Of a stretch of DNA of 33,188 nucleotides, positions 14,347 to 22,758 are shown piece by piece (within the stretch, counting starts at the first letter, position 1; every line of letters begins with the position of its first letter). Under the pieces are notes generated by a model. That model had not been told where the DNA came from, searched no databases, and saw nothing but the letters and a program-made list of their open reading frames with translations. This DNA is from an uncultured Clostridia bacterium (GTDB lineage: Bacteria; Bacillota; Clostridia; Lachnospirales; Lachnospiraceae), in the NCBI GenBank assembly GCA_946624325.1, contig CAMOSC010000008.1, positions 1 to 33,188 on the forward strand. Direction: 5' to 3'. Made by a program: the position numbers and the translations under genes.

Positions 14347-15861
14347 GTGTCGGATATCGAAGCAAGCGCCGCACAGCAGGAGGATATCATCCTGGAGCTT
14401 CGCGGAATCACAAAAATCTTTCCGGGCGTGAAAGCGCTGAACAACGTTCATTTTCAGCTTCGCAGAGGTGAGGTTCATGCCCTGATGGGAGAGAACGGTG
14501 CCGGAAAATCCACCTTTATCAAGGTGATTACCGGCGTTCATGAGCCGGAAGAAGGGCAGATTTTCCTGAACGGACAGGAGGTTCATTTCAGAAATCCGAA
14601 GGATGCTTCGGCAATGGGAATCGCCGCGGTTTACCAGCATCCCACTTCCTATGCCCAGCTTTCCGTAACGGAAAACATTTTCATGGGGCATGAGATCATG
14701 AAAGGCAGGATGATCGACTGGGCAGCCATGAATAAGGAAGCGCAGGCCCTGCTGGAGCGCCTGAACGCCAACTTCAGGGTGACGGAGGAGATGGGCGCGC
14801 TTTCCGTGGCACAGCAGCAAATGGTGGAGATAGCGAAGGCGCTTTCCACCGGCGCAAAGATCGTCATTCTGGACGAGCCTACCGCTGCCCTTACCGCGAA
14901 CGAGTCCAAAGAGCTTTACCGGATTGTGGATCAGCTGCGGGATGAGGGGGTATCGGTAATCTTTATCTCCCACCGCATGGAGGATATGTACCGTCTGGCT
15001 ACGAGGGTCACGGTCTTCAGGGACTCCCAGTACATCGGAACCTACGACGTGGATAAGATTACCACCGCCGACCTGATCAAAGCCATGGTGGGCCGCGAGA
15101 TTTCCGATATGTACCCGAAGCCGGAGGTGGCAATCGGCGGGGAACTGCTGCGGATCGAGAATTTTTCCAGACAGGGCTTCTTTAAGGATGTCAGCCTGAA
15201 CGTGCATGCCGGCGAGATCGTCGGCCTGACGGGGCTGGTGGGCGCCGGCCGGACGGAAACAATGGAAGCCGTCTGCGGCATTACAAAACCGGATTCCGGA
15301 AAGGTTTACCTGGAAGGCAGAGAGCTTTCCATCCGGAAGCCGAAGGATGCCATGAAGGCAGGCATCATTCTGCTCCCGGAGGACAGACAGCGCCAGGGCC
15401 TGATCCTGAAATGGGGCCTGGGACGCAATGTCACCCTGCCCATCCAGGAGGAAATGGCCAATTCCGTTTTCAACAACGAGAAGAAGGAACGGCAGGTGGC
15501 CAGGGAATATCTGGAATCCGTGGATACCAAGGCGGTGACGATTTTTGATGCGGCAAGCTCCCTTTCCGGCGGCAACCAGCAGAAGGTTGTGGTGGCGAAG
15601 GCTCTGGCGCAGAAGAATATGAAGGTGGTCATCATGGATGAGCCCACCAAGGGCGTGGACGTCGGAGCCAAAGCGGAGATCTATGCCATCATGGGGGATC
15701 TGGCAAAACAGGGCTACGGCATCATCCTGATTTCGTCCGAGATGCCTGAAATTCTCGGCATGAGCGACCGTATCTACGCCATGTGCAAGGGCAGGATTAC
15801 CGGCTGTCTGGACAGAAGCGAGGCAACTCAGGAGAAGATCCTGGAGCTGTCCATGGAATAA
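14347..15861 (+). CDS. Sugar ABC transporter ATP-binding protein (RbsA/MglA/RhaT-like)
   Basis: This 504-residue protein has two fused ABC domains, as in monosaccharide importers of the CUT2 class. The first has Walker A GENGAGKST at residues 48-56, the variant signature SVAQQQMVEIAKAL and Walker B IVILDEPTAAL. The second has the degenerate Walker A GLVGAGRTE, signature LSGGNQQKVVVAKAL and Walker B VVIMDEPTKGVDVG. Only one site is expected to be fully catalytic, which is normal here. GTG 14347 is chosen because AGGAGG lies 5 bp upstream and the product then matches the usual length of about 500; an in-frame ATG at 14278 has no ribosome binding site. It is the first gene of a four-gene transport operon. 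Confidence 0.93.
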   Translation: MSDIEASAAQQEDIILELRGITKIFPGVKALNNVHFQLRRGEVHALMGENGAGKSTFIKVITGVHEPEEGQIFLNGQEVHFRNPKDASAMGIAAVYQHPTSYAQLSVTENIFMGHEIMKGRMIDWAAMNKEAQALLERLNANFRVTEEMGALSVAQQQMVEIAKALSTGAKIVILDEPTAALTANESKELYRIVDQLRDEGVSVIFISHRMEDMYRLATRVTVFRDSQYIGTYDVDKITTADLIKAMVGREISDMYPKPEVAIGGELLRIENFSRQGFFKDVSLNVHAGEIVGLTGLVGAGRTETMEAVCGITKPDSGKVYLEGRELSIRKPKDAMKAGIILLPEDRQRQGLILKWGLGRNVTLPIQEEMANSVFNNEKKERQVAREYLESVDTKAVTIFDAASSLSGGNQQKVVVAKALAQKNMKVVIMDEPTKGVDVGAKAEIYAIMGDLAKQGYGIILISSEMPEILGMSDRIYAMCKGRITGCLDRSEATQEKILELSME

Positions 15862-15876
15862 GGAGGGGCCTTACTG

Positions 15877-16863
15877 ATGAATAAAAAAGAGAACGGAATC
15901 TTCCGGAAGATCACGGGCTCCCGCGAGGCAAGCCTCCTGATCGTGCTGATTATTCTGCTGGCGCTGATAGAGCTGCTGCAGCCATCCTTTCTGGCTCCGC
16001 AGAACATTGCGCAGATCTTCCGCAACAACGCGCTGACCATGCTGATGGCGCTCGGCATGCTCTGTGTCATGCTGACCGCGGGCATCGATATTTCCATCAC
16101 CTCGGTGCTGGCCTTTTCCGGCATGACCATTGGCCTCCTGCAGAAATACGATGTCATACACAACACACTGCTGCTGTTTCTCATCGGCGCGGCCATCGGC
16201 GCCGTCTGCGGCATGCTTAACGGTCTGATCATCTCCAAGGGCAAGGTTGCCCCGATTATCTGCACCATGGGCTTTATGTACATCTGGCGCGGCATGGCCT
16301 ATGTCATCTCCAACAACGCCTGGGCCTCCGCGGAGGATGTCTCCGGCTTCTCGGATTTCGGAAAGAGCGGCGCGCCGGGACCGTATATTATCCTGGCAAT
16401 CGCCTATGTGATATTCTTCATCGTTATGAAATGGACGCGCTTCGGCCGCAGAATCTATGCGGTCGGAAGCAATGCTGAAGCGGCCCGCATTTCCGGCATC
16501 AATGTGGATAAGACCATAACGCTGGTCTATACCATCATGGGCCTGCTGGCGGGCATTACCGGCGTGCTGTCCGTATCCATTTACGGCTCCGCACAGCCGA
16601 ACATGCAGTACGGCAAGGAGATGGATGTCATTGCCGCCTGCGTCATCGGCGGCGTGGCCATGAGCGGAGGCAGGGGTACGGTTGTGGGCACCTTTATGGG
16701 AGCCCTGATCATAGCGGTTATTGCCAAGGCCCTGCCGCTTGTCGGCCTGGATTCGCTGTGGCAGAACCTGGTAAAGGGTATCATCATCCTGGTGGTTGTA
16801 ATCCTGAACGTGGTGACGCAGCGCGTGATGGACAGGCGCGCGCTTGCCAGAAGGGAGATGTGA
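15877..16863 (+). CDS. Sugar ABC transporter permease (RbsC/RhaP-like)
   Basis: This 328-residue membrane protein belongs to the CUT2 permease family, with about 8-10 hydrophobic segments and the conserved stretches LGMLCVMLTAGIDISI, GRRIYAVGSNAEAARISGIN and CVIGGVAMSGGRGTVVGT. The GSN-E-AARxSGI loop contacts the ATPase. AAGGAGG lies 9 bp before the ATG, 15 bp after the ATPase stop. The presence of two different permease genes (this and the next) matches RhaSTPQ rhamnose and LsrACDB AI-2 transporters rather than ribose systems with one permease. Confidence 0.92.
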   Translation: MNKKENGIFRKITGSREASLLIVLIILLALIELLQPSFLAPQNIAQIFRNNALTMLMALGMLCVMLTAGIDISITSVLAFSGMTIGLLQKYDVIHNTLLLFLIGAAIGAVCGMLNGLIISKGKVAPIICTMGFMYIWRGMAYVISNNAWASAEDVSGFSDFGKSGAPGPYIILAIAYVIFFIVMKWTRFGRRIYAVGSNAEAARISGINVDKTITLVYTIMGLLAGITGVLSVSIYGSAQPNMQYGKEMDVIAACVIGGVAMSGGRGTVVGTFMGALIIAVIAKALPLVGLDSLWQNLVKGIIILVVVILNVVTQRVMDRRALARREM

Positions 16864-16865
16864 GT

Positions 16866-17876
16866 ATGGCTGGAAAATCCGGAAGAACCATATCGGCCGA
16901 GCCCCGGGGAACGGTAAAGAAGCTCCTGTTTTCCTGGGAGAGCGCCATGGTGCTGGTGTTTTTGGGAGTGATCCTCCTCGGAAACGTTATCTCTCCCTAC
17001 TATACCCTGAAAAATGTATTCCGCGAGATGCCCAAATATCTCTCGGAAATCTTCATTATGCTGGCCATGGGATATATCCTGGTGCTGGGTGATATCGATA
17101 TTTCCGTTGGATCGATCGTATGCCTGAGCGCGACACTGGCCTGCATCGCCGACAATGCGGGACTGCCCTTTGTCCTGGTGGTTCTCATCTGCATTCTGAC
17201 AGGCCTTGCCTGCGGATGCCTGAACGGCTTTATCGCGAGTCACTTTACGGAGCTGCCGACCATGATTATCACCCTGGGAACGCAGATTATTTTCCGCGGG
17301 ATCGCGGAGGTCAGCCTGGGACCCGGCGGTTCCATTTCCCTGCAGAACAAGGATGCCATCAAGCTTCTTTCCAGGAAAATCGGCATCATCCCGGTATCCT
17401 TTTTCGTGGTGCTGGTATTTGCGCTGATATTTATCGTTGTGCTGGGCAGGACAACCTTCGGCCGCAAGCTCTACGCCATCGGTTCGAATTCCACGGCGGC
17501 AAAATACGCGGGTATTGACGTGCAGAAAATCCGCTGGATTGTGTTTACCGTGGCCGGAACCATGGCGGGTGTGTGCGCACTCTTCTTCCTGGCGTCGACT
17601 TACGGCGCGAGCACTACCACGGGGCAGGGCTTTGAGATGGAAGTGATCGCCATGTGCGTATTCGGCGGCATTGCCACCACGGGCGGAAAGGGAAAGCTGA
17701 TCGGAGGCTTCTTTGCGGCGTTTATCATTGTCTGCCTGCGCATTGCCCTGGGCCAGATCAATATGAATACCCAGCTGATCCTGGTCATCATCGGAGCCAT
17801 GCTTATCGTGTCCGTGCTGATCCCGGCCATCGGGAATGCGCTCAGGCTTGCGCGGAAGAAGGCGGAGAAGGCCTGA
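16866..17876 (+). CDS. Sugar ABC transporter permease, second subunit (RhaQ-like)
   Basis: This 336-residue CUT2-type permease has the conserved segments LAMGYILVLGDIDISVGSIV, GRKLYAIGSNSTAAKYAGID and CVFGGIATTGGKGKLIGGF. It begins 2 bp after the stop of the first permease, with AGAAGGGAG upstream, so the two are translated together and would form a heterodimeric pore. The GDIDISVG motif is typical of the second permease of rhamnose and AI-2 type systems. The start at 16866 is preferred over longer frames that would run into the first permease gene. Confidence 0.92.
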   Translation: MAGKSGRTISAEPRGTVKKLLFSWESAMVLVFLGVILLGNVISPYYTLKNVFREMPKYLSEIFIMLAMGYILVLGDIDISVGSIVCLSATLACIADNAGLPFVLVVLICILTGLACGCLNGFIASHFTELPTMIITLGTQIIFRGIAEVSLGPGGSISLQNKDAIKLLSRKIGIIPVSFFVVLVFALIFIVVLGRTTFGRKLYAIGSNSTAAKYAGIDVQKIRWIVFTVAGTMAGVCALFFLASTYGASTTTGQGFEMEVIAMCVFGGIATTGGKGKLIGGFFAAFIIVCLRIALGQINMNTQLILVIIGAMLIVSVLIPAIGNALRLARKKAEKA

Positions 17877-17896
17877 GGCAGTTCCGAAAGATTTCC

Positions 17897-17924
17897 CCGA
17901 AAGTAAAAGATTTTACGCTTTCGG
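17897..17924 (+). other. Stem-loop between permease and binding-protein genes
   Basis: CCGAAAGTAAAA (17897-17908) folds back on TTTTACgCTTTCGG (17911-17924), with one bulged base and a 2-nt turn. No T-run follows. In many sugar operons such a hairpin stabilises or sets apart the message of the highly expressed binding protein. A TATAAT at 17942-17947 just after it, with only a weak -35 (TTTCGG), could be an internal promoter. Confidence 0.5.
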
Positions 17925-18038
17925 AGTCAGGGACGGGTCAGTATAATAAAAGCAACAATAAACGGATTCTCCGCAGGTGTGCGGCGGATTCAGGCACGGG
18001 AAAACCCCTGTGCCGGGCCTTTTAAAAAGGAGGAAACC

Positions 18039-19130
18039 ATGAGAAGAAAGACAGTCAGTTTACTGCTTGCAGCTGCCATGATGACAAGCTTTGCAGCAGC
18101 TCCGGTTTTCGCAGAGGAAATCGAGACCGAGGAAGCCACCCAGGAAGAGGCAGAGCATGTCTATACGAATGCTGCCGATGGAATGACCCTTGCCATCGTC
18201 ACGAAGGCTGCAGGCAATCCCTACAACGAGAAGGAAGCCGAAGGCTTCACCGAGGTTGTTGAGGGTGAGGGCGGTACCGTGGTTGTTCAGCATCCGGAAT
18301 CCGCTACCGCAGACGCACAGATCGCCGTTATCAACTCCCTGATCTCCCAGGGCGTTGACGCAATCGCCGTTGCCGCCAATGATACCAACGCTCTTTCCGC
18401 AGTTCTGCAGGAAGCCATGGACGAGGGCATAAAGATCCTTACCCTGGATTCCGATGTCGCTCCGGAAGACCGCGCAACCTTCTGCAACCAGGCAGGTGTG
18501 CAGGAAGTCGGACAGTCTCTGATCGACGCTGTTTATGATCTGACCGGCGGCGAAGGCCAGTATGCGATTCTTTCCGCAACATCCCAGGCTACCAACCAGA
18601 ACGCATGGATTGAAGCCATGAAGGCTATCTCCGAGGAAGATGAGAAGTATGCTTCCCTCGACCTCGTAGAGGTTGCATACGGTGATGACGAGTATCAGAA
18701 GTCCACCGACCAGACCGAGGCCCTTCTTCAGAAGTATCCGGATCTGAAGGTAATCTGCGCACCCACGACCGTTGGTATCGCTGCAGCGGCAAAGGTTCTC
18801 CAGGATCAGAAGTCCGAGGTTGTCCTTACCGGTCTTGGCCTTCCGTCCGAGATGGCTGAGTATATCGGCGATGATGAAGAGCATTCCTGCCCGTACATGT
18901 TCCTGTGGAACCCGATTGACCTTGGAAGACTGGCCGCTTACACCGCTATCGCCCTTGTAAACGAGACCATCACCGGTGCCATCGACGATGAGTTCGAGGC
19001 CGGCGACATGGAGAGCAGCCCCTACACCCTGACCGCAGTCGGCGATTCCGAGGAGTTCTCAGAGATCATCCTTGGACCTCCCTTCAAGTTCGATCCCGAG
19101 AATATCGAGGAGTGGAAGGAAGTATATTGA
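18039..19130 (+). CDS. Sugar-binding protein of the ABC importer (RhaS-like)
   Basis: This 363-residue periplasmic-binding-protein-fold protein (type I, CUT2) begins with MRRKTVSLLLAAAMMTSFAA and an AXA-type cleavage site, VFA-EE near residue 25. The mature part has the IVTKAAGNPYNEKEAEGF opening, the QIAVINSLISQGVDAIAVA helix-strand unit, TLDSDVAPEDRATFCNQ, and TGLGLPSEMAEY followed by LWNPIDLGRLAAYTA. The last pair is what I recall of rhamnose-binding RhaS proteins. Oddly for a Gram-positive binding protein, there is no lipobox cysteine. Mature sequence is acidic. AAAAAGGAGG precedes the ATG. Codon choice looks more biased than in its neighbours, as expected of an abundant protein. Autoinducer-2 or another sugar remain alternatives. 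Confidence 0.88.
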   Translation: MRRKTVSLLLAAAMMTSFAAAPVFAEEIETEEATQEEAEHVYTNAADGMTLAIVTKAAGNPYNEKEAEGFTEVVEGEGGTVVVQHPESATADAQIAVINSLISQGVDAIAVAANDTNALSAVLQEAMDEGIKILTLDSDVAPEDRATFCNQAGVQEVGQSLIDAVYDLTGGEGQYAILSATSQATNQNAWIEAMKAISEEDEKYASLDLVEVAYGDDEYQKSTDQTEALLQKYPDLKVICAPTTVGIAAAAKVLQDQKSEVVLTGLGLPSEMAEYIGDDEEHSCPYMFLWNPIDLGRLAAYTAIALVNETITGAIDDEFEAGDMESSPYTLTAVGDSEEFSEIILGPPFKFDPENIEEWKEVY

Positions 19131-19165
19131 TCTGACCGACAGACGGTTCACCGACAGAAAAATGC

Positions 19166-19200
19166 AGCGCCTCGCGAAAAGCGGGGCGCTTTCTGTTTTT
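19166..19200 (+). terminator. Terminator of the sugar importer operon
   Basis: AGCGCC-t-CGC and GCG-g-GGCGCT form a 10-position stem around a GAAAA loop, followed directly by TTCTGTTTTT. The T-run ends exactly at the stop codon of the convergent rhamnosidase gene. Confidence 0.85.
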
Positions 19201-21743
19201 CAACCGGTTATAACCTTGACACCCTCCGGCACCCGGTATTCCAGGTCCAGGCTGCCGTCCGGCTTCTTACACCATTTTACATACACCATGCCCTTCGGCG
19301 TGATGACCTTTCCTTCGGCGTGGGTCATGTAGCCGGGGACGGGAGCGATGCGGATCACCTCAAAGCCCGGAGCGGCGGGCGATACGCCGAGAGTAACGGC
19401 GGGGAGCTCGAAAAGCGCCAGGGATCCCCAGGCGTGGCAGTCGCTCCTGCCGGCGGTACCGTCATTCTCCACGCAGGTGGTGAGATTGCAGCGCACCATC
19501 TCGCGCCAGAGCTCCCAGCGCTCATCGGTGCGCGTGTACAGACCGGTCATCTCCATGGCGCGGAAGAGGTAATAACCCATGGCTACGGTACACTGGGCGT
19601 AATCCGAAGGATGGTCCAAGGTTTCAAGGAGCGCAGCTTTCCCTTCCTGAGGCGTTACGACTCCTGTGAGAAGTGCAAATACCTGGCAGTGCTGGCTGAG
19701 ATCCGAAACGCACGGGCCGTCCGTAATCATGCCGCTCTTTTCGTCGCGGCAGTATTTCCGGACAGCCTCGCGTACGGATTCGGCCCGGCGGCGGTACTCG
19801 GCCGCGGTGTCTTCCCTTCCGATATAGTCCAGTATCTCGGCGGCGGCATCCAGACCGGCGATGTAAAGCAGGCTTTCCATGGTGATGGGCCCCTGCAGGG
19901 TAGCGCGCGGAACTCCGCTGGTCTCGCTCCATTCGGGCGCCCAGTCGATGAAGGACCAGTATCGGACGGCAGTGCGGTTGAGTCCGCCAACCTTTCCTAC
20001 CAGACCGCGCGCATCCAGATTCCGGTTGAAGAATTCCAGGATTCCGTCAATGGTGGCCAGGTAATTGCGCAGGAAGGCTTTATCGCCGAAATACTGCATA
20101 TGGTCGCGTATCATCAGAATGTAATAGATGGAAAATCCGGGGATGATATTGGGCTCATAGCAGGGATAGGAGCAGTTGATCATTCCGTCATAGCGCCTGG
20201 AACGGCTGAAATCATCGATGCATTTGCGCGCAAGCCTGTCATCCGCCGAGACCATGTAGGTGAAGAGGATCTGGCTTCTGGAATCCATGGCATACTGCAG
20301 CTGCTCGTAGAAGGGGCAGTCCATATAAGTCTCCTGCATACAGCGGCGCAGGGTATTCAGGCTGATTTTCCAGACGGGCTCAAGGCTTTCGTCCGAGGTC
20401 TTTACCTCGGTTTTTGCTTCCAGGGGGTAACCGCTCTCCTGATAGTCAAAACCGCCTACGGTGAGAGGTTCATCCGCCGTCTCGATCGTGAGCATGATAA
20501 AGCGGAAGGTACGCAGCCAGAAGGGCTCATAGACTTCCGGAAGAGCGGCGTTTCCGCAGCCGCATACCGTATAGTGATCCGTATAGCCTTCCAGCTCGCC
20601 GTTTTCAAAGTCGCAGCGGTCGGCTTTCAGCCGCTGCTTCAGGTAGCTCTTTCCGGGGGCATAGCGGTCTTTCTGTACATAGGATTCGGAACAGAGTATT
20701 TCGATGCGGGAGGCCATACCGCCCCGCATACGCAGGGAGAGGAAGCCGCTGAGCTCCTCACCGGCGGAAAATTCCGCAGATACCCTGCTGTGCGCGGGGA
20801 TGACAACCGGAGCGCCATGCCGGATCAGGCGGGTCCAGACGGATTTCGGATCAGCGGTTTCATGTGTCGCGGCAGACCTCTGCCCAACAGACTCTTCTGC
20901 AGGATACCGCTCCGCGGCAGTCTCCTGCGCGGCAGACTCTTGTGCAGCAAATCCCTTTGCGGCGGCTCCCTGCTCATTGCAGTCCTGTGCGGAGCATACT
21001 TTTCCAGTTGCCCGGAAGACTTCGTCAAACTGCCGGTCTTTCCGGTACATGTAGGGAATGGTACGCTTCAGAAGATTACCGGGAACGGCCGCGGGGCTGA
21101 TGCTGTGGCAGGGATAGGGGCTTGCCGCATACCAGGCGCTGTCATCGTATCCGGGCAGCATCCAGCCATGAAGCGCGGGGCAGCCTGAGGCATCTTCCAG
21201 GATCTGAAGCGGGGCAAAGTAGGGATTCTCTGAGACAATGGCGATATTTTCCGCGGAGAAGCACTTCCAGGAAGCATCAGCGGTGAATCCAAGCCTGCCC
21301 CATGCAAGAGGATCCGCGGCAAATGCTTCAAAATCCTCCAGGGTCTGATCAATGGGTTCCGGTTCATGGCCGGAAAGCTCTTCAACATACAGGCCGGGCT
21401 GGGCGGTGCGGAAGAGGCTGTGGTTTCCGACCCTGCGCTCCGTCGGATAATGGAGGACGATGGCAGCCAGAATGTTTTCCCCGGCTTTGAGATACGGGCT
21501 GATATCAACTTCATCGTAAAACCAGACACTTCTGTCGCCCTTGGAGGGGCCGATTTCGGCAAGCTCCCCGTTGACATACAGCTTGTAACGGGTATCGGCG
21601 CTGACCCGCAGCAGGCAGGGCTTCTCCGGGAGCCGTGAGAGACTGACCGATTTCCTAAACAGCACAAACTGCGGCTTCCGCGGATCCGGCTCATGCTCCC
21701 TGGGGATCCAGATCCATTTCGTGAAGGGGATAGTATTTGCCAT
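19200..21743 (-). CDS. GH78 alpha-L-rhamnosidase
   Basis: This 847-residue protein begins with a GH78-style sugar-binding domain (residues about 8-240, KWIWIPR, ADTRYKLYVNGELAEIGPSKGD), a second beta domain, then the six-hairpin (alpha/alpha)6 catalytic domain from about 440 and a C-terminal beta domain. The catalytic motif is MDCPFYEQLQYAMDSRSQ, with Asp475 and the probable general acid Glu480, the DCPxYEQLQY variant of the family. DWAPEWSETSG and CHAWGSLALFELPAVTLG are also typical. It hydrolyses terminal alpha-L-rhamnose. No signal peptide, so it acts on imported oligosaccharide. Residues about 251-298 are an Ala/Glu/Gln-rich insert encoded by a 15-bp repeat. AAGGAGG lies 6 bp before the ATG, and its promoter and an operator-like dyad lie upstream. 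It converges on the importer operon, consistent with rhamnose as shared substrate. Confidence 0.9.
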   Translation of the reverse strand: MANTIPFTKWIWIPREHEPDPRKPQFVLFRKSVSLSRLPEKPCLLRVSADTRYKLYVNGELAEIGPSKGDRSVWFYDEVDISPYLKAGENILAAIVLHYPTERRVGNHSLFRTAQPGLYVEELSGHEPEPIDQTLEDFEAFAADPLAWGRLGFTADASWKCFSAENIAIVSENPYFAPLQILEDASGCPALHGWMLPGYDDSAWYAASPYPCHSISPAAVPGNLLKRTIPYMYRKDRQFDEVFRATGKVCSAQDCNEQGAAAKGFAAQESAAQETAAERYPAEESVGQRSAATHETADPKSVWTRLIRHGAPVVIPAHSRVSAEFSAGEELSGFLSLRMRGGMASRIEILCSESYVQKDRYAPGKSYLKQRLKADRCDFENGELEGYTDHYTVCGCGNAALPEVYEPFWLRTFRFIMLTIETADEPLTVGGFDYQESGYPLEAKTEVKTSDESLEPVWKISLNTLRRCMQETYMDCPFYEQLQYAMDSRSQILFTYMVSADDRLARKCIDDFSRSRRYDGMINCSYPCYEPNIIPGFSIYYILMIRDHMQYFGDKAFLRNYLATIDGILEFFNRNLDARGLVGKVGGLNRTAVRYWSFIDWAPEWSETSGVPRATLQGPITMESLLYIAGLDAAAEILDYIGREDTAAEYRRRAESVREAVRKYCRDEKSGMITDGPCVSDLSQHCQVFALLTGVVTPQEGKAALLETLDHPSDYAQCTVAMGYYLFRAMEMTGLYTRTDERWELWREMVRCNLTTCVENDGTAGRSDCHAWGSLALFELPAVTLGVSPAAPGFEVIRIAPVPGYMTHAEGKVITPKGMVYVKWCKKPDGSLDLEYRVPEGVKVITG
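20868..20987. repeat. In-frame 15-bp minisatellite inside the rhamnosidase gene
   Basis: Eight successive 15-bp units on the plus strand follow the consensus YGCGGCAGHCTCYTG (for example CGCGGCAGTCTCCTG, CGCGGCAGACTCTTG, TGCAGCAAATCCCTT). On the coding strand each unit gives a pentapeptide of the type AAQES/AAQET/AAKGF. The period is a multiple of three, so copy-number changes would keep the frame. It falls in the linker between two beta domains, where extra length would be tolerated. Confidence 0.85.
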
Positions 21744-21859
21744 AGGGACCTCCTTGATGTGTGATAGCGATGTAATCGTTCGGAGTGTGCGGGTATATTT
21801 CCCTGGTCAATCCGTCTGTACCCGCAGGGGTATGCGTATCTGCCGGCGGCTGTAAGTGC

Positions 21860-21877
21860 CGTCATGGTTTTATGACG
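21860..21877. promoter_or_regulatory. Inverted repeat downstream of the rhamnosidase promoter
   Basis: CGTCAT (21860-21865) and ATGACG (21872-21877) are separated by 6 bp. The dyad lies about 18-35 bp after the predicted start of the rhamnosidase transcript, a position suited to a repressor site. Confidence 0.45.
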
Positions 21878-21901
21878 TTCACCATAGCGCTTCCGAATAT
21901 C

Positions 21902-21930
21902 AGTATAATGCCTTCTGCGTCTTAATGCAA
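21902..21930 (-). promoter_or_regulatory. Promoter of the rhamnosidase gene
   Basis: On the minus strand TTGCAT (21930-21925), a 17-bp spacer and TATACT (21907-21902) form a good sigma-A promoter. Start near 21895, leader about 150 nt. Confidence 0.7.
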
Positions 21931-21955
21931 GAAACAACACGATGGGATAATCCGC

Positions 21956-21984
21956 TTGACGCCTTTTTCGGATACGGGTACAAT
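21956..21984 (+). promoter_or_regulatory. Promoter of the metallophosphoesterase gene
   Basis: TTGACG (21956-21961), 17 bp, TACAAT (21979-21984) is close to consensus. Start near 21991, only about 24 nt ahead of the ATG, leaving just room for AAGGAGG. Confidence 0.75.
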
Positions 21985-22014
21985 GGGAACGGTCTAAAGA
22001 AGGAGGAACATATC

Positions 22015-22758
22015 ATGAGCCTGTATGCCATCGGAGATCTGCACCTGCATTTTCAGTCGGAGCTGAAAAATCCGAGCCAATTGCATGATAAACTGTGGAA
22101 GGATCATGAGAAGCGTTTTCTGGAAAACTGCAGAAGCATGGTTCTGCCTGAAGATACGCTGGTGCTGGCCGGTGATCACAGCTGGGGAAAGAATCTGGAA
22201 GAGTGCGCGAAGGATCTGCAGTACATCTGCGATCTTCCCGGGCGGAAGATCCTGCTGCGCGGCAACCATGATATGTTCTGGGATGCCAAAAAGACGGCGC
22301 AGCTGAATAAAGCGTTTTCAGGAAAGCTGGAATTTCTGCAGGGGAACTATTACGCCTACGGCGACATAGCGCTGGTTGGCACAAAGGGTTATACCTTTGA
22401 AGGCCCCTTCTACCTGGACCGTTTCGGGAATGTGACAGGCTGGGATGAGCGGGAGGCGGAGCATGCGCAGAAGCTTGTGAAGCGGGAAGCGGCGCGCCTG
22501 GAGGAATCCTTTCTGGCAGCAAAAAAGGACGGGTACAGGCGCTTTATCATGTTCCTGCATTACCCGCCCACCAATGTGATTCAGAAAAACAGCATCTTTA
22601 CAAAGCTTGCGGAGGATTACGGCGCAGAACAGGTCATCTACGCGCACTGCCACGGGGAGAGCCGTTTTCACGACAGCATTCTCGGGAAAAAACGCGGGAT
22701 CCGCTATTCCCTGGTGTCGGGGGATTATCTGCGCTGGCGGCCTTATAAGATTCTGTGA
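22015..22758 (+). CDS. Calcineurin-like metallophosphoesterase
   Basis: This 247-residue protein has the full metallophosphoesterase metal-binding set: GDLHLH (Asp8, His10), AGDHSWG (Asp54), RGNHDMFW (Asn84, His85), FLHYPP and YAHCHGES. These enzymes use two metal ions to cleave phosphomonoesters or phosphodiesters; the substrate here is unknown. No signal peptide or membrane segment, so cytoplasmic. AAGGAGG lies 8 bp before the ATG, and the short leader and strong promoter suggest constitutive expression. Its 3' end overlaps the convergent GH88-type gene by 16 bp. There is no obvious link to sugar use. Confidence 0.88.
   Translation: MSLYAIGDLHLHFQSELKNPSQLHDKLWKDHEKRFLENCRSMVLPEDTLVLAGDHSWGKNLEECAKDLQYICDLPGRKILLRGNHDMFWDAKKTAQLNKAFSGKLEFLQGNYYAYGDIALVGTKGYTFEGPFYLDRFGNVTGWDEREAEHAQKLVKREAARLEESFLAAKKDGYRRFIMFLHYPPTNVIQKNSIFTKLAEDYGAEQVIYAHCHGESRFHDSILGKKRGIRYSLVSGDYLRWRPYKIL

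Noticed and set aside
19320..21188. Long open frame on the plus strand opposite the rhamnosidase gene
   Set aside because: It is antisense to a clear GH78 gene, has no ribosome binding site and its composition follows from the high GC third positions of the real gene.
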